NCBI RefSeq assembly: GCF_002499975.2
Contig: NZ_CP052766.1
Span: 2,418,001 to 2,482,000 of the forward strand
Source of the DNA: Alteromonas pelagimontana
GTDB taxonomy: Bacteria > Pseudomonadota > Gammaproteobacteria > Enterobacterales > Alteromonadaceae
Direction: 5' to 3'
DNA: 64,000 nt
Part shown: positions 1 to 9,236 of the stretch, piece by piece
Layout: each line of letters opens with the position of its first letter
Position numbering within the stretch: position 1 is the first letter of the stretch
Notes under the pieces: model-generated
What the model saw: only the letters and a program-made list of their open reading frames with translations
Database searches by the model: none
Told to the model about the DNA's origin: nothing
Position numbers and translations under genes: made by a program

Positions 1-238
1 AATGATTGTCTCTTACTGTGGCCCATTTATCCACTTTGCCGTGACAGGTAATAAAGCTGAGCCCTTTTAAAGCACGATAATTACCAAATATGTCCATATC
101 AAAATATTTATCTGGCTGGCGACCGGTGAAGACAAAATCAACTTCAAAGTCATCGCGGGTGGCAAATGCCGCTGCCATAATCCGCGCTCGGGCGATGTGG
201 CCGTTCCCCGTGCCTTGCACACCATACAATATTTTCAT
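1..238 (-). CDS. MJ1255/VC2487-type glycosyltransferase, 3' part outside the window
   Basis: Only the first 79 or so codons are present; the gene runs off the left edge. The N-terminus begins MKILYGVQGTGNGHIARAR, a glycine-rich nucleotide-sugar loop (GxGNGHxAR) typical of GT-B-fold enzymes and, by memory, of the uncharacterised MJ1255/VC2487 glycosyltransferase family. The ATG at 238 lies 4 bp after the stop of the PAP2 phosphatase gene, so the two are probably co-transcribed and may act together in envelope glycoconjugate or lipid-carrier metabolism (inference). The acceptor and donor sugars cannot be told from this fragment. Confidence 0.75.
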   Translation of the reverse strand, partial: MKILYGVQGTGNGHIARARIMAAAFATRDDFEVDFVFTGRQPDKYFDMDIFGNYRALKGLSFITCHGKVDKWATVRDNH

Positions 239-242
239 TTTT

Positions 243-764
243 TTATGCCAAAGCCATTAAGCTCAATGAAGCGATTGTTATTCCTAATAAAGCGCCTGCC
301 AACACGTCTGTCGGATAATGTACGCCCAATAGGATGCGAGAAAGGCCAATAAGAGCAGCCCAGGTATAAGCCAGTACCGCGAATGGGGGGTAAAAATGTG
401 CGACAATACAGGCCATTAACCACGCCGCAGCGGTATGTCCGGAAGGCAGAGAGAATTTATCTGAAGGCCTGATATGCGCTTTCAACTGCGTTAACAATAC
501 GTAGGGGCGCGGGCGTTTAAATAGCTTTTTTAATACCACGTAGACTGGAAGTTCCAGGCTATATGCCATCAACGCCGTATACAGAAATAGTTCGCCATGG
601 CTGTATTCAAACGCCCACAACAACATACCTATAACAAAATATAAGTAGCCATCGCCGGTGCGGGATAACCAGATGATTGCTCTACAATCCCTTTTGTGGG
701 TTAAACGGTAAATACGATAAAAAAGGTCGGTATCGTATTGCCGTAGCGATTTTAGCCTGTTCAA
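243..764 (-). CDS. PAP2-family membrane phosphatase
   Basis: A 173-residue protein with the three-part phosphatidic-acid phosphatase signature: KKLFKRPRP at about 79-87, PSGHT at 107-111 and SRILLGVHYPTD at 142-153, which supply the phosphate-binding Lys/Arg, the acid His and the nucleophile His-Asp pair. Several hydrophobic segments (about 40-72 and 110-172) make it an inner-membrane enzyme. The family removes phosphate from lipid phosphates such as phosphatidate or undecaprenyl diphosphate. The only in-frame start found is TTG at 764, because an in-frame stop lies just upstream; the ribosome site is poor, so the exact start is uncertain. It precedes the glycosyltransferase gene by 4 bp, suggesting one operon. 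Confidence 0.85.
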   Translation of the reverse strand: MNRLKSLRQYDTDLFYRIYRLTHKRDCRAIIWLSRTGDGYLYFVIGMLLWAFEYSHGELFLYTALMAYSLELPVYVVLKKLFKRPRPYVLLTQLKAHIRPSDKFSLPSGHTAAAWLMACIVAHFYPPFAVLAYTWAALIGLSRILLGVHYPTDVLAGALLGITIASLSLMALA

Positions 765-1007
765 TGCTTTGCCCCATCACGGTGGACTAAATAAAGCCTA
801 AAAGGCCACGATGAATATGGGGTGACAGAAAAAAGAAACCTTTATGACATTGCCTGAGAGCTGATGAAGGTAAAGAAGCTAAAGGTTTAATTTGGAATTG
901 ACGAAAGGACCATTCCTATTGCGAGAAATAATGCTATGCTAGATCGACATTCCGCGGGAACCTGCCCGTCCGGTCAAACGCATTTTACACTAAGAAAAGG
1001 CTCTGCA

Positions 1008-1493
1008 ATGGATTATAACACTTCCGAATTATGCGATTTATTTGCTGATAGCGTTGATGTGGTCGATCCGATGTTTATAAGTTACGGCGGTCGTTATTCC
1101 TTTGGCGGCGAAATCACAACAATAAAATGTTTTGAAGATCGCGGACTCATTGACCGGGTGCTGGCTCAGCCCGGTACAGGCAAGGTGCTTTTGATTGATG
1201 GAGGTGGTTCTACGCGACGCGCGTTAATTGATGCAACTTCTGCACAGCTTGCAATCGATAACGACTGGGAAGGCATCGTCTGTTATGGCAGTGTTCGGGA
1301 AGTCGATATGCTATCCGATTTCGATATTGGCATTCTGGCCATTGCCGCTATTCCCGTGAACGCAGACAGCGAGAGCGTGGGGGATGTTGATATTCCTGTA
1401 AACTTTGGCGGCGTAACCTTCCTGCCGGAAGATCACCTTTATGCTGACAGCACTGGCGTTATTTTATCGCCAGAGCCGCTAGACCTGGAGTAG
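1008..1493 (+). CDS. rraA: RraA, regulator of ribonuclease activity A
   Basis: This 161-residue protein has the same length as E. coli RraA, which binds RNase E and inhibits mRNA decay. The central stretch with the [13 protein letters not shown] segment and the following [12 protein letters not shown] segment is the family's conserved core. The frame is open upstream to 936, but the ATG at 1008 gives the family's N-terminus ([12 protein letters not shown]). It stands alone, divergent from the PAP2 gene, and is followed by a clear hairpin terminator at 1553, so it is probably monocistronic. Confidence 0.93.
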   Translation: MDYNTSELCDLFADSVDVVDPMFISYGGRYSFGGEITTIKCFEDRGLIDRVLAQPGTGKVLLIDGGGSTRRALIDATSAQLAIDNDWEGIVCYGSVREVDMLSDFDIGILAIAAIPVNADSESVGDVDIPVNFGGVTFLPEDHLYADSTGVILSPEPLDLE

Positions 1494-1552
1494 GTTGCTG
1501 CTGCGCCCAGGCTTTACATCACCAGAACCGGGATGAAGAGCGTGTTATATGA

Positions 1553-1584
1553 ACGGAACAGGATAGAGCTTGTTCCGTTTTTTG
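1553..1584 (+). terminator. Rho-independent terminator after rraA
   Basis: Perfect 8-bp stem ACGGAACA / TGTTCCGT with a 10-nt loop, followed directly by a T run. It lies 60 bp after the rraA stop codon. Confidence 0.85.
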
Positions 1585-2069
1585 TTTAAGTCTTGCCGCG
1601 CGCGATTATCTTCGACTATATAATGAACAAACTGAGCAATGGAAACGGGCAGTGAGCAACAATAATTATGGTGGGGCTGCTGCTCGCTATGCGAGATTGC
1701 TGAGCGATCACACAGCCAGATTTTGATTGTAAGACTATTTTAATTTTCTAAATAGAAGGTTCGTAAACGCAACTGCGAAGTGTGCCACTCGCAAATTAAG
1801 TCGTGCTCGTAATACATCGAACACACCTCAGGTTGCTATCATTCATCCAATATTCATTTTCTTGAATCTGCACCAGTTGATATTGAAATTAGTACCAAAT
1901 ATGTCAATGGCGAGAGGATGTTTTACACTGGTCTTATTGAAACAAAACAATGAACGAGACAGAAGAACTATTAGCGCCCTGGATAACTATAGTTTTGAAA
2001 TCGACGATGTTCGCATGGCTATGCGAGAGTTAAAGGCTTCATGTATTAAAGAATAAGTTGGATAAGCGT
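1585..2069. other. Gap between rraA and a small membrane-protein gene; weak ORF only
   Basis: About 480 bp with no recognisable gene. A TTG-initiated 64-codon frame at 1862-2056 on the plus strand ends 13 bp before the next gene and could encode a small unknown protein or be a gene remnant. It has no family signature and no good ribosome site, so I do not call it. Base composition is more AT-rich than rraA. Confidence 0.5.
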
Positions 2070-2378
2070 ATGAATCTAAATGTTTTTCTTAAGCGTTTTG
2101 GTGGCATCTTATTATTCCTAATTTTAACACTAGCCACTTCAGCTTATGTGGGGAATTTAACACATCTGAGTAGAGAGGAAATGAGGGGGGTTCCTCTCGG
2201 GCCTCCAATATTATCCGCAACCTATTCAACTGTGTGGTCGGTGATTTCTGCTTATCTAATTATTTATTATTGTTTAAAAGCGGGAATCTATTATAGAGGT
2301 CTTAAATTAGGCATTGCAGGGTTCTGCCTTATAAGCCCTTGGCTAGTAGATTGGTTATGGGTAGGGTGGAAAATGTAG
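2070..2378 (+). CDS. Small hypothetical membrane protein
   Basis: A 102-residue protein I do not recognise. It shows three hydrophobic segments (about residues 9-28, 50-70 and 80-98), so it is probably an inner-membrane protein with a short polar loop after the first helix. The ATG at 2070 is preferred over a TTG four codons upstream because it places the first helix near the N-terminus. It stands alone between rraA and the convergent nuclease gene, and two hairpins follow (2383-2410 and around 2429-2445). No function is proposed. Confidence 0.5.
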   Translation: MNLNVFLKRFGGILLFLILTLATSAYVGNLTHLSREEMRGVPLGPPILSATYSTVWSVISAYLIIYYCLKAGIYYRGLKLGIAGFCLISPWLVDWLWVGWKM

Positions 2379-2382
2379 CCGC

Positions 2383-2410
2383 ATATTTGGAGCGCAGGGG
2401 CTCCAAATAT
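2383..2410. repeat. Hairpin downstream of the small membrane-protein gene
   Basis: Perfect 11-bp inverted repeat ATATTTGGAGC / GCTCCAAATAT with a 6-nt loop, but without a T run. A second palindrome (TCGTAGCG/CGCTACGA) follows within about 30 bp. The pair lies between convergent genes and may stop or protect transcripts from either side. Confidence 0.6.
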
Positions 2411-2469
2411 ACGGATATGGATATAGCGTCTCGTAGCGCCGCTACGAAGAGTGGGCGGGCGCTCGCTAT

Positions 2470-3282
2470 TTACTGTTCTTTCTGCTCACCAAATACCGCA
2501 TTTAGATAAAGCGCCATTCTGATTCCAGCCTGTTGCAGACGTTGTTTAGCGATAGGCAGATAATCATAAAGATAATCGTAAGACATGTTGTTGGCGTCCT
2601 GCGGGTACAGGTCGTCACGAATTTTTGTGCTTTCGGCAATCCAGTCTTCCGGCTTTATGGTGTTCCACTCGCTGATATTTTGCTGGGTAATTTTTTCATC
2701 CAGCCAGTCTGTCCATTCGGTGTAGGAAAGCTTCCGTTGATCCAGCAGTTGCGAATCCCATACGCGGTGCAGGTTGGAATCTTCCCAGAAAAAACGTACC
2801 TTTACATCGTTGCCACCGCGATCGGTGCCGTTTCCGGCATGTAAGGGTTGATGTAAATCGCCGATAATATGTATAACAAAACGTAAAGCCAGTCGCTTTT
2901 CTTCTTCTGTCGCTTTGGGATCTTTCAATTTAGCGGTAAAACGCTTAAGCGCAGTATAAGCGTCGCCATGCTCCGGCGCTCCGGCTTCACCGTAAGTTTT
3001 CTCTTCCGGTACTGTTACGTAATGCCAGGGCGGTGAGATTTTTTGCCAGAACTCATCGGGGTCAGAGCGCATTTCATCAGCGTAAGTTGATGCTTCGGCC
3101 ATGGATTCATTTGGTAACAAAGCCTCGATGGCTGCTTTAGCTTCGGGGTTTAAATGACGCTCTGCAATGGCGCCGGTAACCCTGTGTCCGGTTTGACCCC
3201 AGCCGTAAGCGGGCAGGCTGGTAATAAAACCCGTTAATAAACAAAGCGTGAGAGCGAAGTTCCTGTTTGCAGACGCTTGCAT
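2470..3282 (-). CDS. Secreted S1/P1-type nuclease
   Basis: A 270-residue zinc-dependent single-strand nuclease of the S1/P1 family, predicted to be periplasmic or secreted. A signal peptide of about 27 residues ends at AYG, leaving a mature N-terminal Trp (WGQTGHR), which in this family ligates zinc through its amino group. Other zinc ligands are visible: the YADEMR Asp, the HYV His, HIIGDLHQPLH, and NLHRVWDS. The gene starts 4 bp after the ubiX stop, so it is last in an mpl-ubiX-nuclease run. A likely role is degrading external nucleic acid for phosphate or nucleosides (inference). Confidence 0.92.
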   Translation of the reverse strand: MQASANRNFALTLCLLTGFITSLPAYGWGQTGHRVTGAIAERHLNPEAKAAIEALLPNESMAEASTYADEMRSDPDEFWQKISPPWHYVTVPEEKTYGEAGAPEHGDAYTALKRFTAKLKDPKATEEEKRLALRFVIHIIGDLHQPLHAGNGTDRGGNDVKVRFFWEDSNLHRVWDSQLLDQRKLSYTEWTDWLDEKITQQNISEWNTIKPEDWIAESTKIRDDLYPQDANNMSYDYLYDYLPIAKQRLQQAGIRMALYLNAVFGEQKEQ

Positions 3283-3286
3283 AATA

Positions 3287-3916
3287 TTATTCCTCAGAAG
3301 GTTGATGTGACTGATAGCCCCAGCGGGCCATCAACGATTGGCTAATTCCTAAATGATCAAGAATGCGCGCGACAACGAAGTCTACCAAATCACTGATTGA
3401 CTGCGGCTTGTGATAAAAGCCGGGGGCAGCGGGCATTATTGTGGCACCCATTTGTGACAGTTTTAACATGTTTTCCAAGTGGATGGAGGACAGCGGCATT
3501 TCTCTTGGCACCAGTATAAGCTGCCCGCGTTCCTTTAATACCACATCCGCCGCGCGCTCAATAAGGTTATCACTTGCACCTACAGCGATAGCAGATAATG
3601 TCCCTGTGGAGCATGGGCAAATCACCATATGCTTGGGGGCCGCAGAACCGGAAGCCACCGGGGAAAACCACTCTTCTTTGCCGCACACGCGCAACTGTCC
3701 TTCTGCAGCGTTAAAACGTTGCGTAAAAAAGGCAGTGGCTGCATCCGGCTGCGCCGGTATCTTTATATCTTCTTCCGTGGCAAACACCACTTTTGCGGCC
3801 GAAGATATCAGTATAAAAACCTGATATTGCGCTTGTACCAGAACTTCCAGTAAGCGCAATGCGTAAGGGGCCCCTGATGCGCCAGTAATGGCTAATGTAA
3901 TTTGTTTTTCAAACAT
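3287..3916 (-). CDS. ubiX: UbiX flavin prenyltransferase
   Basis: A 209-residue flavoprotein that joins dimethylallyl phosphate to FMN, making the prenyl-FMN cofactor used by UbiD in ubiquinone synthesis. The N-terminal [15 protein letters not shown] nucleotide-binding loop, the [27 protein letters not shown] block and the [13 protein letters not shown] block are family hallmarks. It follows mpl by 9 bp and precedes the nuclease gene by 4 bp, indicating an operon, though the three functions do not obviously connect. The start is the ATG giving [12 protein letters not shown]. Confidence 0.95.
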   Translation of the reverse strand: MFEKQITLAITGASGAPYALRLLEVLVQAQYQVFILISSAAKVVFATEEDIKIPAQPDAATAFFTQRFNAAEGQLRVCGKEEWFSPVASGSAAPKHMVICPCSTGTLSAIAVGASDNLIERAADVVLKERGQLILVPREMPLSSIHLENMLKLSQMGATIMPAAPGFYHKPQSISDLVDFVVARILDHLGISQSLMARWGYQSHQPSEE

Positions 3917-3925
3917 TGTTTTCCT

Positions 3926-5275
3926 TTAACATTCTGCCAACGCTTTTAGCAAACGCTGGTGAATATTTTCAAATCCGCCGTTGCTCATTACCAGAACATG
4001 ATCGCCTGGCCTGGCAAGTTCTACAACACGATCTACGATAGGTTGCACCGTTTCAAAACATGCCGCTGGCGTTTCACTGGCTTCAGCGACATCCGCTAGA
4101 GACCAGTTCATACCTTTTGGTTCAAACAGTAAAACATTATCAGCAGCCTGCCACGACTGACCTAACGTTGTTTTATGTATTCCCATTTTCATAGTATTGG
4201 AGCGAGGTTCAAGCACGGCAATAATGCGGCTGTTCCCGACTTTATGACGAAGACCCGCCAGCGTGGTGGCTATGGCGGTAGGGTGGTGAGCAAAATCGTC
4301 GTAAACGGTTATGTTATTTACCACGCCTTTTATTTCCATGCGGCGTTTAACATTCTTAAACGTCGACAATGCAGCAACGGCATCATCCAGCGTAACACCC
4401 GCATGATGTGCTGCGGCGATAGCCATGATGGCATTATCCACATTATGCTGGCCTAGCAAACTCCAATTTACTGTTCCTACGTTTTCACCTTTGAATAATA
4501 CGTCAAAAGCACTGCCATCCGCATTTATTGGCTGGGCTTGCCAGCACTCGCCCAAATATTGCTGCTCACTCCAGCAGCCTTTTTTCAAAGTATCCTGAAG
4601 CGGGGCATCCTCTCGTGGCGACAGAATGAGCCCATTAGCAGGCACCATCCTCACCAAGTGGTGAAACTGGGTTTGTATGGCGGCTAAATCAGGAAAAATA
4701 TCGGCGTGATCAAATTCCAGATTATTTAAAATCAAGGTGCGGGGACGGTAGTGTACAAACTTTGAACGTTTGTCGAAAAAGGCGCTGTCGTACTCATCGG
4801 CTTCGATAACGAAAAAGGGGCTTTCGCCGATACGAGCGGAAACACCAAAGTTTTCAGGAATACCGCCAATAAGAAACCCGGGTTTTAGCCCCGCGTATTC
4901 CAGAATCCATGCGACCATGCTGCTGGTGGTGGTTTTGCCGTGGGTGCCGGCAATGCCTATTACCCAACGCTTGTTGAGCAGATTATCCAACAACCATTGG
5001 GGGCCACTGGTGTACGGAAGATTGCGGTCCAGCACATATTCCACCGCCGGGTTTCCCCGTGACATCGCATTGCCAATAATCACCATGTCAGGGCTGGGCT
5101 CAAACTGCTTCGGGTCGTACCCTTCGGTAAGAGTAATGCCCAGCGCTTCCAACTGTGTACTCATTGGCGGATAAACATTCCGGTCGGAACCGGTGACTGT
5201 ATGGCCTAGCGATTTGGCTATCGCTGCGATCCCGCCCATGAAGCTGCCGCAGATGCCGAGAATGTGAACGTGCAT
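3926..5275 (-). CDS. mpl: Mpl, UDP-MurNAc:L-Ala-gamma-D-Glu-meso-DAP ligase
   Basis: A Mur-ligase-family enzyme of 449 residues (E. coli Mpl is about 457) that recycles cell-wall tripeptide by attaching it to UDP-MurNAc. Visible are the N-terminal UDP-binding fold (HILGICGSFMGG), the ATP loop GTHGKTTT at about 110-117 and the mid-domain IEADEYDSAFFDKRSKF segment. The frame is open to a GTG at 5281, but the ATG at 5275 matches the family N-terminus and has a GAGCAGGG-like ribosome site. It is first in the run with ubiX and the nuclease gene. Confidence 0.95.
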   Translation of the reverse strand: MHVHILGICGSFMGGIAAIAKSLGHTVTGSDRNVYPPMSTQLEALGITLTEGYDPKQFEPSPDMVIIGNAMSRGNPAVEYVLDRNLPYTSGPQWLLDNLLNKRWVIGIAGTHGKTTTSSMVAWILEYAGLKPGFLIGGIPENFGVSARIGESPFFVIEADEYDSAFFDKRSKFVHYRPRTLILNNLEFDHADIFPDLAAIQTQFHHLVRMVPANGLILSPREDAPLQDTLKKGCWSEQQYLGECWQAQPINADGSAFDVLFKGENVGTVNWSLLGQHNVDNAIMAIAAAHHAGVTLDDAVAALSTFKNVKRRMEIKGVVNNITVYDDFAHHPTAIATTLAGLRHKVGNSRIIAVLEPRSNTMKMGIHKTTLGQSWQAADNVLLFEPKGMNWSLADVAEASETPAACFETVQPIVDRVVELARPGDHVLVMSNGGFENIHQRLLKALAEC

Positions 5276-5612
5276 AAACACCCTGCTCTAATTATCAGGG
5301 GAGATACTTTAGCAGAACCCTGGCGCTGAGCGAATAACTCATTTCCCTTACTGGCGTTCACGGTTACAATCTGAGCAACAATCGGAGTTTAAAGTCTCTC
5401 AGTGCAGGTTTTTTGGGGAAAGCGACAGAGTTTTATACCTTTGTTTGTTGGCTGCAATATTATCCAAATGCTGCATTTGCAGGTGCTTTTTCTGATTGTT
5501 CAGGTTTATCGGCATGAGCCAGTACGGGATGCTGTGGCAGCCATGCTGTGGCAGCCACGCTGTGCCAGCCTAAACCTTTTACCCTACAAACTAAAAAAGG
5601 CAAAAGCACACC
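5276..5612. other. Divergent promoter region between mpl and fbp
   Basis: A 337-bp non-coding stretch between divergent genes. Apart from the tandem repeat at 5529-5570 I see no RNA gene or conserved site. It must hold the promoters for mpl and fbp, but no box is clear enough to call. Confidence 0.6.
5529..5570. repeat. 14-bp tandem repeat, three copies, in the fbp leader
   Basis: Three head-to-tail 14-bp units: ATGCTGTGGCAGCC twice exactly, then ACGCTGTGCCAGCC with two changes. The array ends 42 bp before the fbp start codon, so it lies in the likely 5' leader or promoter. Confidence 0.85.
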
Positions 5613-6590
5613 ATGAAACGATTAAATTCGCAACTACAGAAAGATGGCGCCCCACTTGAACTGATTCTGTTAATTCGCACGCTGTTAGCGGGCTGCAAGG
5701 AAATATCCTTTCGAGTCAGCCAGGGTGCATTAGCCGGTGTATTAGGTTCTACGTTGAGCGAGAACGTGCAGGGCGAAACGCAAAAAAAGCTGGATGTCAT
5801 CTCTAATCAAATTCTAAAAGATACCCTAAGAGATTCCGGCTATGTAAAAGCAATATCTTCGGAAGAAGAAGATACTGTTGTGCCCTGCGATCCCAATGGT
5901 AACTACCTGGTGAGTTTTGATCCGCTGGATGGCTCATCGAATACTGAAATTAATAGTCTGATTGGTACCATTTTTTCTATTGCCCACGCGCCGCAATGGA
6001 TGGAGCCTGATGATCCTTCTGCCTTTCTGCAGCCCGGCACTCAAATGGTGGCCGCGGGATATGTACTTTACGGCCCTTCTACCATGCTGGCGATGACAAC
6101 CGGGCGGGGTACTCACATTTATACGCTGGATAAAACCCACGGCGGCTTTTTGTTAACCCATCCAAATGTTCAGGTGCCTCACGGAACTGCTGAGTTTGCT
6201 ATTAATACCTCAAATCAGCGCCACTGGGAGATGCCGATTCAACAATACGTTGCTGATTTGCTAGCTGGCGAAGAAGGGCCGCGCAAAAAGGATTATAACA
6301 TGCGGTGGGTGGCGGCGATGGTGGGCGATATTCACCGCGTACTTTGTCGCGGCGGCATTTTTATGTATCCTTTTGACAAGCGCAATCCTTCCAAGCCTGG
6401 AAAGCTACGCTTGTTGTATGAAGCCAATCCGATGGCATTTTTGATGGAGCAGGCGGGCGGGCTTGCCGATACCGGACAAGGCAGGATTATGGAAGTCATG
6501 CCAAGTGAAATTCACCAGCGCGTGCCGGTACTGATTGGTTCAAAAGAAGAAGTAGAAACCTGCCTGAGCTATTATCGCAAAGCTGGCTAG
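5613..6590 (+). CDS. fbp: Fructose-1,6-bisphosphatase class 1
   Basis: A 325-residue class I FBPase, which removes the 1-phosphate from fructose 1,6-bisphosphate in gluconeogenesis. Metal-binding motifs are visible at about residues 82-87 (SSEEED) and 103-109 (DPLDGSS), along with the C-terminal [21 protein letters not shown] substrate region, which I cite by its parts: FMYPFD and KLRLLYE. The enzyme suits a bacterium growing on pentoses or other non-hexose carbon, since it rebuilds hexose phosphate. It is divergent from mpl and upstream of ppa, with 171 bp between. Confidence 0.95.
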   Translation: MKRLNSQLQKDGAPLELILLIRTLLAGCKEISFRVSQGALAGVLGSTLSENVQGETQKKLDVISNQILKDTLRDSGYVKAISSEEEDTVVPCDPNGNYLVSFDPLDGSSNTEINSLIGTIFSIAHAPQWMEPDDPSAFLQPGTQMVAAGYVLYGPSTMLAMTTGRGTHIYTLDKTHGGFLLTHPNVQVPHGTAEFAINTSNQRHWEMPIQQYVADLLAGEEGPRKKDYNMRWVAAMVGDIHRVLCRGGIFMYPFDKRNPSKPGKLRLLYEANPMAFLMEQAGGLADTGQGRIMEVMPSEIHQRVPVLIGSKEEVETCLSYYRKAG

Positions 6591-6761
6591 TGGCGGAGTT
6601 GGCGGCAAAATTGGGCTAATTGCGTTCTGAGAGGTTGTAACAGTTTTTATTTTGCCGCACTCGCCGTATACTTATGCTCGATTTATCCAGGAAAAGATGT
6701 GGTTTACCACTGCCTTTTCCTGGATGAATACTCTGTTAATGGTTTAAATAAAGGAATTACG

Positions 6762-7295
6762 ATGAGCTTAAGCGCCGTTCCTGCAGGCAAAAAACTGCCT
6801 GATGAAGTGAATGTCATTATTGAAATCCCAGCCCATGCTGATCCGGTTAAATATGAAGTCGATAAAGATACCGGTGCCATGTTTGTTGATCGCTTCATGG
6901 CTACCTGCATGCATTACCCTACTAACTATGGTTATGTACCTAATACGTTATCCGAAGATGGTGATCCGGTAGATGTATTGGTTTTGACACCGTTTCCGTT
7001 GTTGAGCGGTTCTGTTATTGCGTGCCGTCCCGTGGGCGTGTTGAATATGACTGACGAGTCTGGAAAAGATGCAAAAATTCTCGCTGTGCCTGTAGATAAA
7101 CTCTCTACCATCTATCGCGATGTAAAAGAAATGGCCGATGTGCCTGAGTTGCTTAAACTGCAAATCGAACATTTCTTTTCGCACTATAAAGATCTTGAAC
7201 CTGGTAAATGGGTTAAAATCGACGGCTGGTCAGATGCAGCAGCTGCAAAAGATGAAATAACCAGTAGCGTAAAGCGTTTCGAAAAAAGCGAATAG
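6762..7295 (+). CDS. ppa: Inorganic pyrophosphatase
   Basis: A soluble family I pyrophosphatase of 177 residues (E. coli Ppa is 176), hydrolysing PPi to drive biosynthesis. The signature DGDPVDVL at about 66-73 carries the metal-binding aspartates, and [18 protein letters not shown] is the usual N-terminal substrate-binding stretch. The frame is open upstream to 6699, but ATG 6762 follows an AAGGAA ribosome site and gives the expected length. An inverted repeat GCGGCAAAAT / ATTTTGCCGC flanks 6602-6658 between fbp and this gene. Confidence 0.95.
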   Translation: MSLSAVPAGKKLPDEVNVIIEIPAHADPVKYEVDKDTGAMFVDRFMATCMHYPTNYGYVPNTLSEDGDPVDVLVLTPFPLLSGSVIACRPVGVLNMTDESGKDAKILAVPVDKLSTIYRDVKEMADVPELLKLQIEHFFSHYKDLEPGKWVKIDGWSDAAAAKDEITSSVKRFEKSE

Positions 7296-7324
7296 TTAGT
7301 GGTACAGTGTTTTAGATAATCTGC

Positions 7325-7352
7325 AAAAGGGTCGCATTGTCGGGCCCTTTTT
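7325..7352 (+). terminator. Terminator after ppa
   Basis: AAAAGGG and CCCTTTTT form a stem around a short loop, followed by more T residues; it lies 30 bp after the ppa stop and just before the DUF3299 gene. Confidence 0.75.
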
Positions 7353-7368
7353 CTTTTTAAGGGAACTT

Positions 7369-7848
7369 ATGCAACGACTGACGTTACAACACATTATTTT
7401 TCTCGCATTGAGCTTGGCTTTTGCGTTTTCTGCTAAGGCAGAGGAGCCTCAAGAAGTGTATTGGGAAGACTTAATACCAGAAGGGTTTAACGAACTTGAT
7501 GCACCTGCCATTGCTCATGATGGGAAAATGACCCAGCTACAACCCAATGCACCAGTGGTTGATAAATATGATGGCCAGTATGTGAAAGTTCCTGGTTTTG
7601 TGGTGCCGCTGGAAGGCGATGAAAAACTGACAACAGAATTTCTTCTTGTACCTTATTTCGGGGCCTGTATTCATGTACCCCCGCCGCCATCTAATCAAAT
7701 CGTTCATGTGAAGTTTAAAGAAGGTGTTCCCATCGAAAACCTCTATGACGCTATTTGGGTGACAGGAAAACTGTCAACAGACGGCTGGGCTGGCGATATT
7801 GCATCAGTGGGTTACACGATGGAAGGGGTGTCGGTCGCACCTTTTTAA
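7369..7848 (+). CDS. Exported DUF3299 protein
   Basis: A 159-residue protein with a clear signal peptide (about residues 1-24, ending AKA|EE). The mature part has the DUF3299 core YVKVPGFVVPLEGD, then FLLVPYFGACIHVPPPPSNQ, a conserved Cys-His segment seen in this periplasmic family. The family's role is not well established; a metal-binding or accessory transport function has been suggested by context elsewhere. The gene sits between ppa and the convergent VF530 gene, with its own terminator-bounded unit. Confidence 0.8.
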   Translation: MQRLTLQHIIFLALSLAFAFSAKAEEPQEVYWEDLIPEGFNELDAPAIAHDGKMTQLQPNAPVVDKYDGQYVKVPGFVVPLEGDEKLTTEFLLVPYFGACIHVPPPPSNQIVHVKFKEGVPIENLYDAIWVTGKLSTDGWAGDIASVGYTMEGVSVAPF

Positions 7849-7859
7849 TAAAAGCAAAG

Positions 7860-8078
7860 CTAACTGAAAGTGCTGATATAAAGTTTTTCCACCTTGGTGC
7901 GGGCCCAGTCGGTTTTTCGTAGAAACTTAAGTGACGATTTGACCGACGGATCGCTTTTGAAGCAATTGATGTCGATGCGTTGCGCCAGGCCATCCCAGCC
8001 ATAATAATCAACAAGCTGATTAACAATTTTTTCCAGCGTTAAGCCATGGAGCGGATTATCGGGCTGTTGAGTCGTCAT
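7860..8078 (-). CDS. VF530-family (DUF2132) small DNA-binding-like protein
   Basis: A 72-residue cytoplasmic protein with the family pattern [21 protein letters not shown] followed by [22 protein letters not shown] and KVE, quoted here in pieces. A Vibrio fischeri homologue (VF530) was solved structurally and proposed to bind DNA; function in cells is unknown. It is convergent with the DUF3299 gene, 12 bp away. Confidence 0.8.
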   Translation of the reverse strand: MTTQQPDNPLHGLTLEKIVNQLVDYYGWDGLAQRIDINCFKSDPSVKSSLKFLRKTDWARTKVEKLYISTFS

Positions 8079-8142
8079 AACAGGTTGCTCTTTCAGGTAA
8101 AAAGTAAAGAATTGGGTTCATGAACGAGTAAAACTACTTTGC

Positions 8143-8568
8143 TCAATCATCAATAAATTTGCACATGCCAAAGCCAAACGCCTTCCCATCACGGGCGCTA
8201 TAGCCAAACTTTTCATAGAAGGCTGTTTTACCAGGTGCCGCCATTAAACCGATAGTGGCGCCGGGCAAGCAGGTAGACAACAAATACTTTTCGATGTCTT
8301 CCATTATCAGACGACCTAACTTCTGGCCTTGGTAGTCAGGATGTACAACAACGTCCTGAACATAAAAATACATAGCACTGTCGCCGATGACTCTGCCCAT
8401 GGCCACGAGCTTTTCATCCCGCATAATAATCGACCAGTGGAGCGTATTGGCCATGCTACGCCTGACTAAAGCCGGAGCAATAGACTGCCAGCCTACGGCA
8501 ACCCGTAGCGCGATAAAATCATCTTTATCAGGCGGAGTATGAATGACTTTGAAGGTAGGTGATGGCAT
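8143..8568 (-). CDS. GNAT-family N-acetyltransferase
   Basis: A 141-residue GNAT fold protein. The acetyl-CoA pyrophosphate-binding loop is visible in VVHPDYQGQKLGRLIMED (motif A, Q/RxxGxG/A-like), with the C-terminal AFYEKFGYSAR motif typical of small-molecule acetyltransferases. The substrate is not predictable. It stands alone on the minus strand between the VF530 gene and the cold-shock gene. Confidence 0.85.
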   Translation of the reverse strand: MPSPTFKVIHTPPDKDDFIALRVAVGWQSIAPALVRRSMANTLHWSIIMRDEKLVAMGRVIGDSAMYFYVQDVVVHPDYQGQKLGRLIMEDIEKYLLSTCLPGATIGLMAAPGKTAFYEKFGYSARDGKAFGFGMCKFIDD

Positions 8569-8692
8569 GAATGTGCCTCTTCAATTAATTAGTAGCATTA
8601 ATGGGAATACGGATGCGAGTTAACAATAGATAACTATCACTGTGATCTGGTTACAGCTAGTCATGTCAGAACACTATACAACACTACGCAAT

Positions 8693-8727
8693 AAAAAAAG
8701 GGCAAGCCCGAAAGCTTGCCCTTTTTT
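8693..8727. terminator. Strong bidirectional terminator after the cold-shock gene
   Basis: An 8-bp stem GGGCAAGC / GCTTGCCC with a 6-nt loop, flanked by seven A residues on one side and six T residues on the other, so it can work on both strands. It lies 16 bp after the stop of the minus-strand csp gene. Confidence 0.9.
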
Positions 8728-8742
8728 GTATCGAAGCGGTAA

Positions 8743-8952
8743 TTAAATCGCTACGATGTTCTCAGCTTGAGGACCTTTTTGGCCTTGGCTAAGAGTAAAT
8801 TCAACGGCTTGGCCTTCTGCAAGCGTTTTGAAGCCAGGGCTTACAATCGCGCTGAAGTGAGCAAATACGTCTGGACCAGACTGTTGCTCAATAAAACCAA
8901 AACCTTTAGATTCGTTGAACCACTTAACGGTTCCTTTAACTGTATTAGACAT
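8743..8952 (-). CDS. CspA-family cold-shock protein
   Basis: A 69-residue single-domain cold-shock protein, an RNA chaperone. Both nucleic-acid-binding motifs are present: KGFGFIE (RNP1) and VFAHFS (RNP2), preceded by the [11 protein letters not shown] start. AGGA sits 8 nt before the ATG. The 284 bp upstream (8953-9236) are non-coding and AT-rich and could be the long regulatory 5' leader usual for this family, but I could not identify a cold box. Which paralogue of the family it is cannot be said. Confidence 0.93.
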   Translation of the reverse strand: MSNTVKGTVKWFNESKGFGFIEQQSGPDVFAHFSAIVSPGFKTLAEGQAVEFTLSQGQKGPQAENIVAI

Positions 8953-9236
8953 AATAATATCCTGAAATTTAATAAAAATGAGCCTGTAAAGACTGTGGTG
9001 CTTGGAAATGGAGGCTGAAAACTTAAAATCTGCAGGACGAAGAATTACGAATAATACGGCGAAATGTAGGAAGTAATAGACTTTCTTTCTAGCTGCCGAC
9101 TAATCTATAGATATTCTTAGCTAATGTCTAGTAAAAGTTCTTTTTATTTCTATACGCTATAACAAAGGCGAATCTCGCTCACTGATATCTATGCGTGGCT
9201 TTCAATCCAAATCCTCTAATAAGAAGCGCTCTGAAG

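Noticed and set aside
1862..2056. 64-codon frame after rraA
   Set aside because: TTG start, no ribosome site, no homology recognised; described in the gap entry only.
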